Part shown: positions 1 through 5,424 of the stretch, piece by piece | Numbering within the stretch: the first letter of the stretch is position 1 | Layout of the letters: every line of letters starts with the position of its first letter | Source: Alphaproteobacteria bacterium | Lineage (GTDB): Bacteria > Pseudomonadota > Alphaproteobacteria > RF32 > CAG-239 | DNA: 9,744 nucleotides | Direction of reading: 5' to 3' | NCBI GenBank assembly: GCA_017963715.1 | Contig: JAGCTK010000169.1 | Coordinates: 1 to 9,744 of the forward strand | Notes under the pieces: model-generated | What the model was told of the DNA's origin: nothing | The model's input: only the letters and a program-made list of their open reading frames with translations | Database searches by the model: none | Program-made: the position numbers and the translations under genes

Positions 1-162
1 AAACGGGTTCAATACCGGCATGGCAAAATAATTGACAACGCTCCAAAAGCCAAACAGGATAACACCTACCACGAATACCTTGGTATTCTCTTTTGCCTTC
101 CAATCGAAAGCGATTACTCCGAACACTATCGTGAGGAGTAATGAAAATAATACGTAATACAT
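1..162 (-). CDS. N-terminal part of a small membrane protein, cut by the window edge
   Basis: Reading the minus strand from the ATG at 162-160 gives 54 codons without a stop, running off the left edge in frame. The protein begins MYYVLFSLLLTIVFGVIAF, a clear first membrane segment (about residues 2-19). A short charged stretch follows (DWKAKENTK, residues 20-28), then a second hydrophobic segment (about 29-45). This is the only ATG after the in-frame stop at 192-190. No good Shine-Dalgarno is visible, but a near-consensus promoter sits just upstream, giving a leader of only about 20 bases, which supports a real gene. I do not recognise the family; two closely spaced helices would suit a small inner-membrane protein or the first hairpin of a larger one. 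Confidence 0.6.
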   Translation of the reverse strand, partial: MYYVLFSLLLTIVFGVIAFDWKAKENTKVFVVGVILFGFWSVVNYFAMPVLNPF

Positions 163-191
163 ATAGAAATAAAAATTTGGTTTCGATTGTT

Positions 192-219
192 ATCATACCA
201 TTTTTTATTTTTTTGTCAA
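192..219 (-). promoter_or_regulatory. Sigma-70-type promoter for the left-edge membrane protein
   Basis: On the minus strand there is a perfect -35 hexamer TTGACA (219-214), a 16-base AT-rich spacer and a -10 hexamer TATGAT (197-192). The expected transcription start is near 185, about 20 bases before the ATG at 162. The T-run of the preceding terminator ends directly before the -35, so two minus-strand units abut here. Confidence 0.7.
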
Positions 220-220
220 C

Positions 221-244
221 AAAAAAACACCCTTTCGGGTGCTT
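221..244 (-). terminator. Rho-independent terminator, minus strand
   Basis: CACCC (228-232) pairs with GGGTG (237-241) around a four-base TTTC loop. Seven A bases at 221-227 become a seven-T tract on the minus strand. It closes the decayed tRNA-like unit that ends near 249 and separates it from the promoter at 192-219. Confidence 0.75.
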
Positions 245-248
245 AAGT

Positions 249-303
249 TGGCCGCTTTACATAGACTGGACTGCGGCTTTTAAAAAGCCTTGTCCGATCT
301 TAT
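249..303 (-). pseudogene. Decayed tRNA-Gln-like 3' end, copy 1
   Basis: On the minus strand this stretch ends in GCGGCCA and is followed by a terminator, as a tRNA with an encoded CCA would be. Its last 29 bases (277-249) match copy 2 (1432-1404) at 24 of 29 positions. Both copies continue through a GC-rich hairpin (here GGCTTTTTAAAAGCC) to the shared block TAAGATCGGAC. No matching 5' acceptor strand, D-arm or normal T-arm is present, and no promoter is visible, so a working tRNA is unlikely. The rest of the interval up to the terminator at 375 contains a GGGCAG/CTGCCC hairpin (309-328) and no gene. It could instead be an unrecognised structured RNA. Confidence 0.4.
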
Positions 304-374
304 CGCGGGCAGACATATACCTGCCCACATTTTGATTCCCGAACGGTTGGTTCGAGCCTAAAGGTAAATCAGCC

Positions 375-411
375 ACTAAAAAAGCCCCTAAAAAGGGGCT
401 CATTAGTGGCT
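375..411 (-). terminator. Duplicated terminator, copy 1
   Basis: On the minus strand AGCCCC and GGGGCT form a 6-bp stem around TTTTTA, followed by TTTTTT. An outer 9-bp arm (AGCCACTAA with TTAGTGGCT, reaching 371) extends the fold in this copy. The block matches 1372-1408 at all but one position, and in both copies GCCA directly precedes it on the minus strand, which marks them as the ends of related tRNA-type units. Confidence 0.7.
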
Positions 412-505
412 CCTCGTCATGTACAATCTTCGAACTTTTAGAGCAACATCGTGCGGAAGTTGTGGTGGTTAGAGGGCAAATTCGTTATGCCAGAGAAACA
501 CTCAT
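412..505 (-). other. Intergenic remnant ahead of the duplicated terminator
   Basis: This stretch lies between the terminator of the 159-residue gene and the duplicated terminator. On the minus strand it ends in GAGGAGCCA, and a T-loop-like GTTCGAAG lies near 430-437. No cloverleaf can be folded, no promoter is visible and no reading frame is convincing. By position it may be a third, further decayed tRNA-type unit, but that rests on little more than the shared end. Confidence 0.25.
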
Positions 506-534
506 AAAAAATGCCCCATCGAAAAGGTGGGCAT
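506..534 (-). terminator. Second terminator behind the 159-residue gene
   Basis: On the minus strand ATGCCC (534-529) pairs with GGGCAT (516-511), followed by TTTTTT. It lies about 100 bases past the stop codon of the gene at 631-1110 and backs up the nearer terminator at 552-590. Confidence 0.65.
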
Positions 535-551
535 GAGGGTTATGTTGATTT

Positions 552-590
552 AAAAAGAAAAACGACGCCTAAACAACACGCCGTTTGCAA
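552..590 (-). terminator. First terminator behind the 159-residue gene
   Basis: On the minus strand AACGGCG (585-579) pairs with CGTCGTT (567-561), using one G-U wobble, and runs into TTTTTCTTTTT. The wobble forms only on the minus-strand RNA, so the signal is directional. It begins about 45 bases after the stop codon at 631. Confidence 0.6.
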
Positions 591-630
591 AAAATGATAT
601 ATAATGAATAAGTCAAAGAACTGAGAATGA

Positions 631-1110
631 CTATCTCCCGTCCATACCTTTGGTTAAAGATTTAGTTTCTCTTTTCTTTATTTTTTCTATAATTTCTCTA
701 GTATCAATGCCTTTTCCGTAATGCGAATAATAGCTTATATGCTCAACATCGCTGTCTAAAACTCTTTTTTTCTGTTTGCGGCAAAGATTATCAAAATATT
801 CCCACCCTATATTCATATCTCTTACTTCTTTCGAATCTTTAACAACGGCTTTTCGCATTCTCGGTGAGGCATCATCAATCGTTAAATTTTTTGCTTTCGC
901 GACAATTGTACCGATTTTTTCCAGCATCATTCCAAGCTCAGGCTCTTTTGATGTGTAATGAAAATCTTCCTGAATATCGACACCCTCTTTACGTAAAATT
1001 TCAGCAGCAAACTCAAATGCAACCATCTCTTTTGCAGTGTCTCTCATATCTTTTGTAGTTTGCTCATGCCTTACTTCTCTTTCAAAATATCCTGGATCGC
1101 CCATTTTCAT
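631..1110 (-). CDS. Hypothetical protein, 159 residues
   Basis: I do not recognise this protein. It is a charged, soluble-looking chain with no signal peptide and no membrane segment, probably mostly helical. Lysine, arginine, glutamate and aspartate are abundant (for example CRKQKKR near residues 109-115 and EIIEKIKKRE near the C-terminus). A tyrosine and histidine cluster (HISYYSHYGKG) lies near residues 124-134. The start at 1110 is supported by AAGGAGA six bases upstream; a second ATG two codons later is badly spaced. It has its own promoter and two terminators, so it is a single-gene unit. It sits among decayed tRNA-type units and repeats, which suggests an accessory gene, but nothing in the sequence shows its function. 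Confidence 0.75.
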   Translation of the reverse strand: MKMGDPGYFEREVRHEQTTKDMRDTAKEMVAFEFAAEILRKEGVDIQEDFHYTSKEPELGMMLEKIGTIVAKAKNLTIDDASPRMRKAVVKDSKEVRDMNIGWEYFDNLCRKQKKRVLDSDVEHISYYSHYGKGIDTREIIEKIKKRETKSLTKGMDGR

Positions 1111-1116
1111 TTCAAT

Positions 1117-1123
1117 TCTCCTT
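1117..1123 (-). promoter_or_regulatory. Shine-Dalgarno of the 159-residue gene
   Basis: The minus strand reads AAGGAGA, six bases before the ATG at 1110-1108. It is the best ribosome binding site in the window and fixes the start codon over the ATG two codons downstream. Confidence 0.75.
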
Positions 1124-1165
1124 GCTTAAGTTTATCCAATACAAAGAATCGCTTCTTATGGTTTC

Positions 1166-1193
1166 ATTTTACCTTTCCCGATTTTTTTGTCAA
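1166..1193 (-). promoter_or_regulatory. Sigma-70-type promoter for the 159-residue gene
   Basis: On the minus strand a perfect TTGACA (1193-1188) is followed after 16 bases by TAAAAT (1171-1166), one mismatch from the -10 consensus. The expected start is near 1158, giving a leader of about 48 bases. Confidence 0.65.
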
Positions 1194-1371
1194 GTGTTTT
1201 TTTCTAAAAAATGAATTTTTTTATTTTCAAAGAAAAGTCATGCCTATTTTTCGGTTTTTTCGAAAAATTCAAGGCATCTACGAATTAATTTAAAATATTG
1301 CGCTTCGCAAAGATAAGATTCCTTGAGCACCTGACGCGCCGCGCAGGTGCAGGAATGACAATATACATTTA
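1194..1371. other. Intergenic stretch with palindromes
   Basis: No convincing gene is visible. The left part is AT-rich. The right part holds a small palindrome TTGCG-CTT-CGCAA (1298-1310) and the long palindrome at 1318-1360. Reading frames crossing it on the plus strand look like chance. Confidence 0.5.
1318..1360 (-). repeat. Long palindromic element with a GTCAT border
   Basis: The outer arms ATTCCT (1318-1323) and AGGAAT (1351-1356) enclose GCACCTG (1327-1333) and CAGGTGC (1344-1350), then an inner CGC/GCG. A TGA bulge and one A bulge interrupt the left arm. On the minus strand it begins TGTCATTCC and ends GGAATC, the same border pattern (GTCAT-NCC to GG-ATC) as the three elements at 9394-9500. 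It is probably a dispersed intergenic repeat. Confidence 0.6.
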
Positions 1372-1408
1372 ACTAAAAAAGCCCCTGAAAAGGGGCTCAT
1401 TAGTGGCT
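1372..1408 (-). terminator. Duplicated terminator, copy 2
   Basis: On the minus strand AGCCCC and GGGGCT pair around TTTTCA, followed by TTTTTT. It differs from the copy at 375-411 by one base in the loop. It follows directly on the GCCA end of the decayed tRNA-Gln-like unit at 1404-1480. Confidence 0.7.
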
Positions 1409-1480
1409 GCTTCACCTGGACTGAACTGCGGCCTTTTTATTCAAAAGCCTCGTCCGATCTTACCACTTCGCCACCACGCC
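1404..1480 (-). pseudogene. Decayed tRNA-Gln-like unit, copy 2
   Basis: The last 19 bases on the minus strand (AGTCCAGGTGAAGCAGCCA) are identical to the 3' end of the intact tRNA-Gln at 1578-1651, including the encoded CCA. The T-loop has lost a base (AGTTC-AGTCC against GGTTCGAGTCC). Further 5' a D-loop-like GCGAAGTGGTAAG is visible, and the stretch from 1480 to 1404 is 77 bases, a tRNA-like length. The 5' acceptor strand (GGCGTGG) does not pair with the 3' strand, however, and the anticodon arm is not normal. It lies directly behind the tRNA-Gln terminator with no promoter of its own. I read it as a decayed duplicate; an unknown structured RNA is the alternative. The remaining bases to 1541 show no gene. 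Confidence 0.45.
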
Positions 1481-1542
1481 ATGCGGCTTACGGCTCGTGA
1501 TGCGAATCCGAACCGCTTGCCTCTTCACCTCAGGATAAATAG

Positions 1543-1572
1543 CCAAAAAAAACCTCCCACAAGGGGAGGTTT
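1543..1572 (-). terminator. Rho-independent terminator of tRNA-Gln
   Basis: On the minus strand AAACCTCCC (1572-1564) pairs with GGGAGGTTT (1558-1550) over a five-base loop and continues into a run of eight T. It begins six bases past the CCA end of the tRNA. Confidence 0.9.
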
Positions 1573-1577
1573 CATGT

Positions 1578-1651
1578 TGGCTGCTTCACCTGGACTCGAA
1601 CCAAGATTGACGGAGTCAGAATCCGCTGTCCTACCATTAGACGATGAAGCA
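1578..1651 (-). tRNA. tRNA-Gln, anticodon CUG
   Basis: The 74-base gene folds into a full cloverleaf. The acceptor stem pairs TGCTTCA with TGAAGCA, the D-arm is GTC/GAC around TAATGGTAG, and the anticodon arm is GCGGA-TTCTGAC-TCCGT, with CTG at positions 34-36. The variable loop is CAAT, the T-arm is CTTGG-TTCGAGT-CCAGG, the discriminator is G73, and CCA is encoded. The U1-A72 first pair and G73 are typical of tRNA-Gln. It decodes CAG codons. It has its own promoter (1672-1700) and terminator (1543-1572), and is divergent from recO. Confidence 0.95.
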
Positions 1652-1671
1652 ATCATCTGTGCTGTGAGCGT

Positions 1672-1700
1672 TCTATAGCCTTTTTTTCATCATTTGTCAA
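1672..1700 (-). promoter_or_regulatory. Promoter of tRNA-Gln
   Basis: On the minus strand a perfect TTGACA (1700-1695), a 17-base spacer and TATAGA (1677-1672) form a near-ideal sigma-70 promoter. The predicted start near 1665 leaves a 5' leader of about 14 bases for RNase P to remove. Confidence 0.85.
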
Positions 1701-1806
1701 ACAGTTTTTTTGCTTTCAAAATATTTTGTGGCCTGTTTTGCAAAACGGCTTGCAAAATTCGGCACATTCGGGCATTGTAAAATCAACTTAAATTGAGCGG
1801 TAAAAC

Positions 1807-2523
1807 ATGCAAATATCGGATGAAGGTTACATTATCAAACTCTTAAAACACGGTGAAAATTCGCTGATTATCACCGTCTTGTCCGACGCCCACGGTAAAC
1901 TCACCGGCTTTGTCAAAGGAGGTGGCGGCAAAAAAAAATCCGGCATTTACCAACTCGGCAACAAAATATCATTCAACGCCTATGCCAGATTGCCCGAAAA
2001 TATGCCTCAATTCAAAGGGGTTGAACTTTTACAATCAAAACTTGCGCATCTTTTGCAACACCCGCAAAAACTGGCCGTTATGCAGGCCTTTTGCGCCCTG
2101 TTTGACGCGGTTTTGCCCGAAGGTGAAGTTTTAGAAGGCCTCATTGCCCCGCTCCAACATTTTATGAATGCCTTACAAGATGACACATGGCTTCAACATT
2201 ACGCCGTTTTAGAATTTAAGTTGCTCTATTTTTTGGGCATCGGACTTGATTTGGGCTCATGCGCTGCCACCGGCACGATTGAAAATTTGGCCTTTGTCTC
2301 TCCCAAAAGCGGTCGCGCCGTCTGCTTTGAAGCCGGTCTGCCTTATCAAAACAAACTGTTCAAATATCCGCATTTTGCCTTAAGCAAAAACATTGTGCCC
2401 TCAAACGAAGATATTTTTGATTTGCTTAAGATGAACGCATTTTTCCTCAAAAAAAATTTTTTTGACGCGCATGGCTTGCAATTTCCGAATTGTCGTGCTA
2501 ATTTGCAAGATATTCTGCATTAA
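1807..2523 (+). CDS. recO: DNA repair protein RecO
   Basis: RecO loads RecA onto single-stranded DNA in the RecFOR gap-repair pathway, acting with RecR and SSB in the cytoplasm. The 238-residue length is normal. The N-terminal OB fold opens MQISDEGYIIKLLKHGENS and includes the family's Gly-rich, Lys-rich turn (VKGGGGKKKS, about residues 36-45). The helical C-terminal domain carries LGIGLDLGSCAATG (about 143-156) and FVSPKSGRAVC (about 163-173), both close to alphaproteobacterial RecO. The start has only a weak upstream GAGCGG, and no clear promoter was found. The stop is 14 bases before parC, so the two are probably co-transcribed. Confidence 0.95.
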   Translation: MQISDEGYIIKLLKHGENSLIITVLSDAHGKLTGFVKGGGGKKKSGIYQLGNKISFNAYARLPENMPQFKGVELLQSKLAHLLQHPQKLAVMQAFCALFDAVLPEGEVLEGLIAPLQHFMNALQDDTWLQHYAVLEFKLLYFLGIGLDLGSCAATGTIENLAFVSPKSGRAVCFEAGLPYQNKLFKYPHFALSKNIVPSNEDIFDLLKMNAFFLKKNFFDAHGLQFPNCRANLQDILH

Positions 2524-2537
2524 ATCGAGATTGTTGT

Positions 2538-4760
2538 ATGCCTGAACTTGAACCGAAAATCAAAGATGTTGCCTTAAAAGAAGAACTGAGCAAACGCTAT
2601 CTGTCTTATGCGATGTCCACCATTGTTTCGCGCTCGTTGCCGGATGTTCGTGACGGCTTAAAACCCGTGCACAGAAGGCTGCTTTACGCGATGCGCCAAC
2701 TGCATCTTGATCCCAAAACAGGCTACAAAAAATGCGCACGCGTTGTCGGCGACGTCATCGGTAAATATCATCCGCATGGTGATGTCGGTGTGTATGGCGC
2801 CATGGTTCGTTTGGCACAAGATTTTTCCGTGCGTTATCCGCTTGTTGACGGGCAGGGAAACTTTGGCAATATTGACGGTGACGGTGCCGCGGCGATGCGT
2901 TACACCGAAGCGAGATTAACCGATTTTGCCATGGCATTGATGGAAGGTCTTGCAGATGATGCGGTTGATTTTGTTGACACCTACGATGGCGAAGAGCAAG
3001 AGCCTGCCGTGATGCCGGCCGCCGTGCCGAATTTGCTCTGCAACGGCTCAACGGGTATTGCTGTCGGTATGGCAACCAACATCCCGACGCACAATTTAAG
3101 CGAAGTTTGTGACGCGCTTCTCTATCTTATTGAACATAATGATGCAACCGACGAGGCTTTGGTGTTGCGCCTCAAAGGGCCCGATTTTCCAACAGGCGGT
3201 GTCATTGTCGACAGCTTTGAAAGCATCGTCAACACTTACAAACAAGGTAAAGGCAGTTTTCGCATCCGTGCCAAATGGCAAAAAGAAGATTTAACACACG
3301 GCGTATATCAAATTGTGGTGACCGAAATTCCATATGGTGTGATTAAATCAAAATTAATTGAGCATATTGCCCAATTGTTAAACGAGAACAAACTTCCGCT
3401 TTTAGCCGACGTGCGTGATGAATCTGCACAAGATATCCGCATCGTTTTAGAGCCTAAAAGTCGTTTGGTTGATGCCGATATGTTAATGGCACTTCTTTTC
3501 AAAGAAACCGAACTGGAAGCCAAGTTTAACATGAACATGAACGTGTTAGACGCCGATTGCGTGCCGCAAGTAATGAGCATCGGTGAAGTATTGCGTGCTT
3601 ATCTTAATCATCGTCATGAGGTTCTTCGTCGCCGCAGCAATCACAGACTTTCCAAAATTTTGGCACGACTTGAAATTTTATCCGGCTATTTAACGGCTTA
3701 CTTAAATTTAGATGAAATTATCCGCATCATTCGCGAAGAAGATGACGCTAAAGCCGTTATGATGCAAAAATTTCATTTAACCGACAATCAGGCCGAAGCC
3801 ATCTTGAATATGAAACTCAAGAGTTTGCGCAAATTGGAAGAAACCGAAATCAAGGCCGAATATGATGCCTTAAATGACGAAAAAACAGGTCTTTTAGCCT
3901 TGCTCTCAGACGAGCAAAAACGTTGGCTTGCCATTGCAGACGAGATCAAAGCCACCAAAGAGCGCTTTGGCAAAAAGACGGCTTTAGGTCGCCGCCGCAC
4001 CGAATTTGCGGCTGTCACGCAAGATGTTGAAATCACCATTGATGCCTTGGTCGAAAAAGAGCCGATTACCGTCATTTTATCTCAAAAAGGTTGGATTCGC
4101 ACCATCAAAGGCCACGTCAACCTCTCCGATGATTTCAAGTTCAAAGATGATGACAGCCTACTCAAAGCCGTTCATGCGCAAACCACCGACAAAATCGTGT
4201 TGCTTGATACATCGGGCAAGTTTTTCACGCTTCAGGCAAGCGATATTCCTTCGGGTCGCGGTTTTGGACAGCCTTTGCGCCTGATGATAGATTTAGCCAA
4301 CAATGACAACATTTCCGAAATGTTCGTTTTTGAGCCCAAGGCCAGTTATATTTTGGCATCCGACACCGGCCACGGCTTTGTGGTGGATGAAAATCACATC
4401 ATTGCCCAAACCCGCAACGGTCGCAAAATTATGAATTTGGCAAGCGGCGAAAAAGCGGTATTCTGCGTCAAAATCACCGGTGATATGGTCGGCATCGTGG
4501 GCCAAAATCGCAAACTCCTGATTTTCAAGGTTGAAGAAATTCCCACCATGGCACGCGGCCGTGGCGTCACACTGCAAAAATATAAAGACGGACTGACAAG
4601 TGATATTCAGGTTTTTGACTCCAACGTCGGTTTTGCATACAATCGTTCCGGCGGCATCACGGTCGAAAAAAATCTAATCACATGGCTCGGCCACCGTGCA
4701 CAGACGGGCAAACTGGTTCCGTTCGGATTTCCAAAATCAAATACATTCTTTAAAGGATAA
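2538..4760 (+). CDS. parC: DNA topoisomerase IV subunit A (ParC)
   Basis: ParC is the DNA-cutting subunit of topoisomerase IV, which with ParE separates linked daughter chromosomes. At 740 residues it has the usual alphaproteobacterial length. It shows the entry motif GLKPVHRRLLYAM (40-52), the winged-helix motif GKYHPHGD (75-82), and catalytic Tyr122 preceded by Arg121 in AAMRYTEARLT. The C-terminal part looks like the beta-pinwheel DNA-wrapping domain, with blocks such as ILSQKGWIRTIKGH and GRGVTLQKYKDG; these favour ParC over GyrA. In the quinolone-binding region the usual Ser and acidic residue after HPHGD are Val83 and Gly87. The gene follows recO by 14 bases and precedes lolA by 37. Confidence 0.96.
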   Translation: MPELEPKIKDVALKEELSKRYLSYAMSTIVSRSLPDVRDGLKPVHRRLLYAMRQLHLDPKTGYKKCARVVGDVIGKYHPHGDVGVYGAMVRLAQDFSVRYPLVDGQGNFGNIDGDGAAAMRYTEARLTDFAMALMEGLADDAVDFVDTYDGEEQEPAVMPAAVPNLLCNGSTGIAVGMATNIPTHNLSEVCDALLYLIEHNDATDEALVLRLKGPDFPTGGVIVDSFESIVNTYKQGKGSFRIRAKWQKEDLTHGVYQIVVTEIPYGVIKSKLIEHIAQLLNENKLPLLADVRDESAQDIRIVLEPKSRLVDADMLMALLFKETELEAKFNMNMNVLDADCVPQVMSIGEVLRAYLNHRHEVLRRRSNHRLSKILARLEILSGYLTAYLNLDEIIRIIREEDDAKAVMMQKFHLTDNQAEAILNMKLKSLRKLEETEIKAEYDALNDEKTGLLALLSDEQKRWLAIADEIKATKERFGKKTALGRRRTEFAAVTQDVEITIDALVEKEPITVILSQKGWIRTIKGHVNLSDDFKFKDDDSLLKAVHAQTTDKIVLLDTSGKFFTLQASDIPSGRGFGQPLRLMIDLANNDNISEMFVFEPKASYILASDTGHGFVVDENHIIAQTRNGRKIMNLASGEKAVFCVKITGDMVGIVGQNRKLLIFKVEEIPTMARGRGVTLQKYKDGLTSDIQVFDSNVGFAYNRSGGITVEKNLITWLGHRAQTGKLVPFGFPKSNTFFKG

Positions 4761-4797
4761 CACGACGGTATTATATATTTTTTAACGAGGCAACAAC

Positions 4798-5397
4798 ATG
4801 AAAAAAATTATATTTTGCATACTGTTTTATGCATTTTCCGCCAACGCGCAAACGCCGGCCGATATCAAAAAGGTCGAAGATTATCTAAATTCCGTTTCAA
4901 CCATGCAGGCCGATTTTGTGCAAATGGCTTCAAACGGCACCTCATCCGAAGGCAAACTTTATATCTCAAAGCCTTCCAAAATTCGCATTGAATATGCCCC
5001 GCCGGCCGATATTTTGATTGTCGGCAACGGTGAGGAAATTATTTTTCATGACAAAGAATTGGATCAAATTACCAATATTGATTACAATGATATTCCCGGC
5101 ACAAAAATCTTGACCAACACGGTCAAAATCGGCGACGGCAAACTCAAAGCCACCGATTTTTACAAAGATGCCGGCTCAACCACCATCACGCTCGAATACG
5201 AAAAACAAAAAGACTTAGGGCCGATGACACTCGTATTTTCCAATAAGCCTTTCGAACTTAAACAATGGAAGATTATTGATCCGCAGGGCATCGAAATTAC
5301 ATTATCCTTATATGATTTGACAACCAATAAACCTTTGGATGAAAATCTGTTTTCATATAAAGTCAAATCACGCAAAAATGCAAAAAGACGGCATTAA
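4798..5397 (+). CDS. lolA: Outer-membrane lipoprotein carrier LolA
   Basis: LolA ferries lipoproteins across the periplasm from the LolCDE transporter to the outer membrane. The 199-residue protein starts with a signal peptide (MKKIIFCILFYAFSANA) likely cut after Ala17; the Cys within it does not form a lipobox. The mature part has the family's early motif TMQADFVQ (about 35-42), the strand GKLYISKPSKIRIEY, and the late block QWKIIDPQGIEITLSLYDL. The LolA half-barrel fits. Its start has GAGG (4787-4790) seven bases upstream. It lies 37 bases after parC, with no terminator between, so it may be read from the recO-parC transcript. The stop codon sits in the loop of a terminator hairpin. Confidence 0.9.
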   Translation: MKKIIFCILFYAFSANAQTPADIKKVEDYLNSVSTMQADFVQMASNGTSSEGKLYISKPSKIRIEYAPPADILIVGNGEEIIFHDKELDQITNIDYNDIPGTKILTNTVKIGDGKLKATDFYKDAGSTTITLEYEKQKDLGPMTLVFSNKPFELKQWKIIDPQGIEITLSLYDLTTNKPLDENLFSYKVKSRKNAKRRH

Positions 5398-5407
5398 GCC
5401 GCCTTTT
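5383..5407. terminator. Two-way terminator between lolA and the M48 protease
   Basis: AAAAG (5383-5387) and CGGC (5389-5392) pair with GCCG (5398-5401) and CTTTT (5403-5407) around ATTAA, with one A/C mismatch. T-rich tracts follow on both strands, so it can end the plus-strand lolA transcript and the minus-strand rne-bepA transcript. The loop contains the lolA stop TAA. Confidence 0.75.
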
Positions 5408-5424
5408 ATTTTCCTTTGATGAGG

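Noticed and set aside
276..290. GGCTTTTTAAAAGCC read as an anticodon arm with UUA, an ochre suppressor tRNA
   Set aside because: The acceptor 5' strand, D-arm and normal T-arm are missing, so no tRNA can form; the hairpin alone is not evidence.
375..411. CTAATGAG start considered as a hammerhead ribozyme core
   Set aside because: The GAAA strand and cleavage site needed after stem II are absent; the T-run makes a terminator the simpler reading.
249..420. Two-piece tmRNA typical of Alphaproteobacteria
   Set aside because: No tag reading frame ending in Ala-Ala, no usual acceptor end, and terminators separate the parts.
1404..1432. Resemblance of the GAAGCAGCCA end to the SRP RNA core
   Set aside because: The same string is simply the 3' end of the nearby tRNA-Gln, and the rest of the SRP helix is absent.
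1403..1678. 91-codon plus-strand reading frame
   Set aside because: It runs antisense across the intact tRNA-Gln, its terminator and the decayed copy, with no ribosome binding site.
2755..4577. Several minus-strand frames inside parC
   Set aside because: They are mirror frames of a complete, well-conserved parC and lack start signals.
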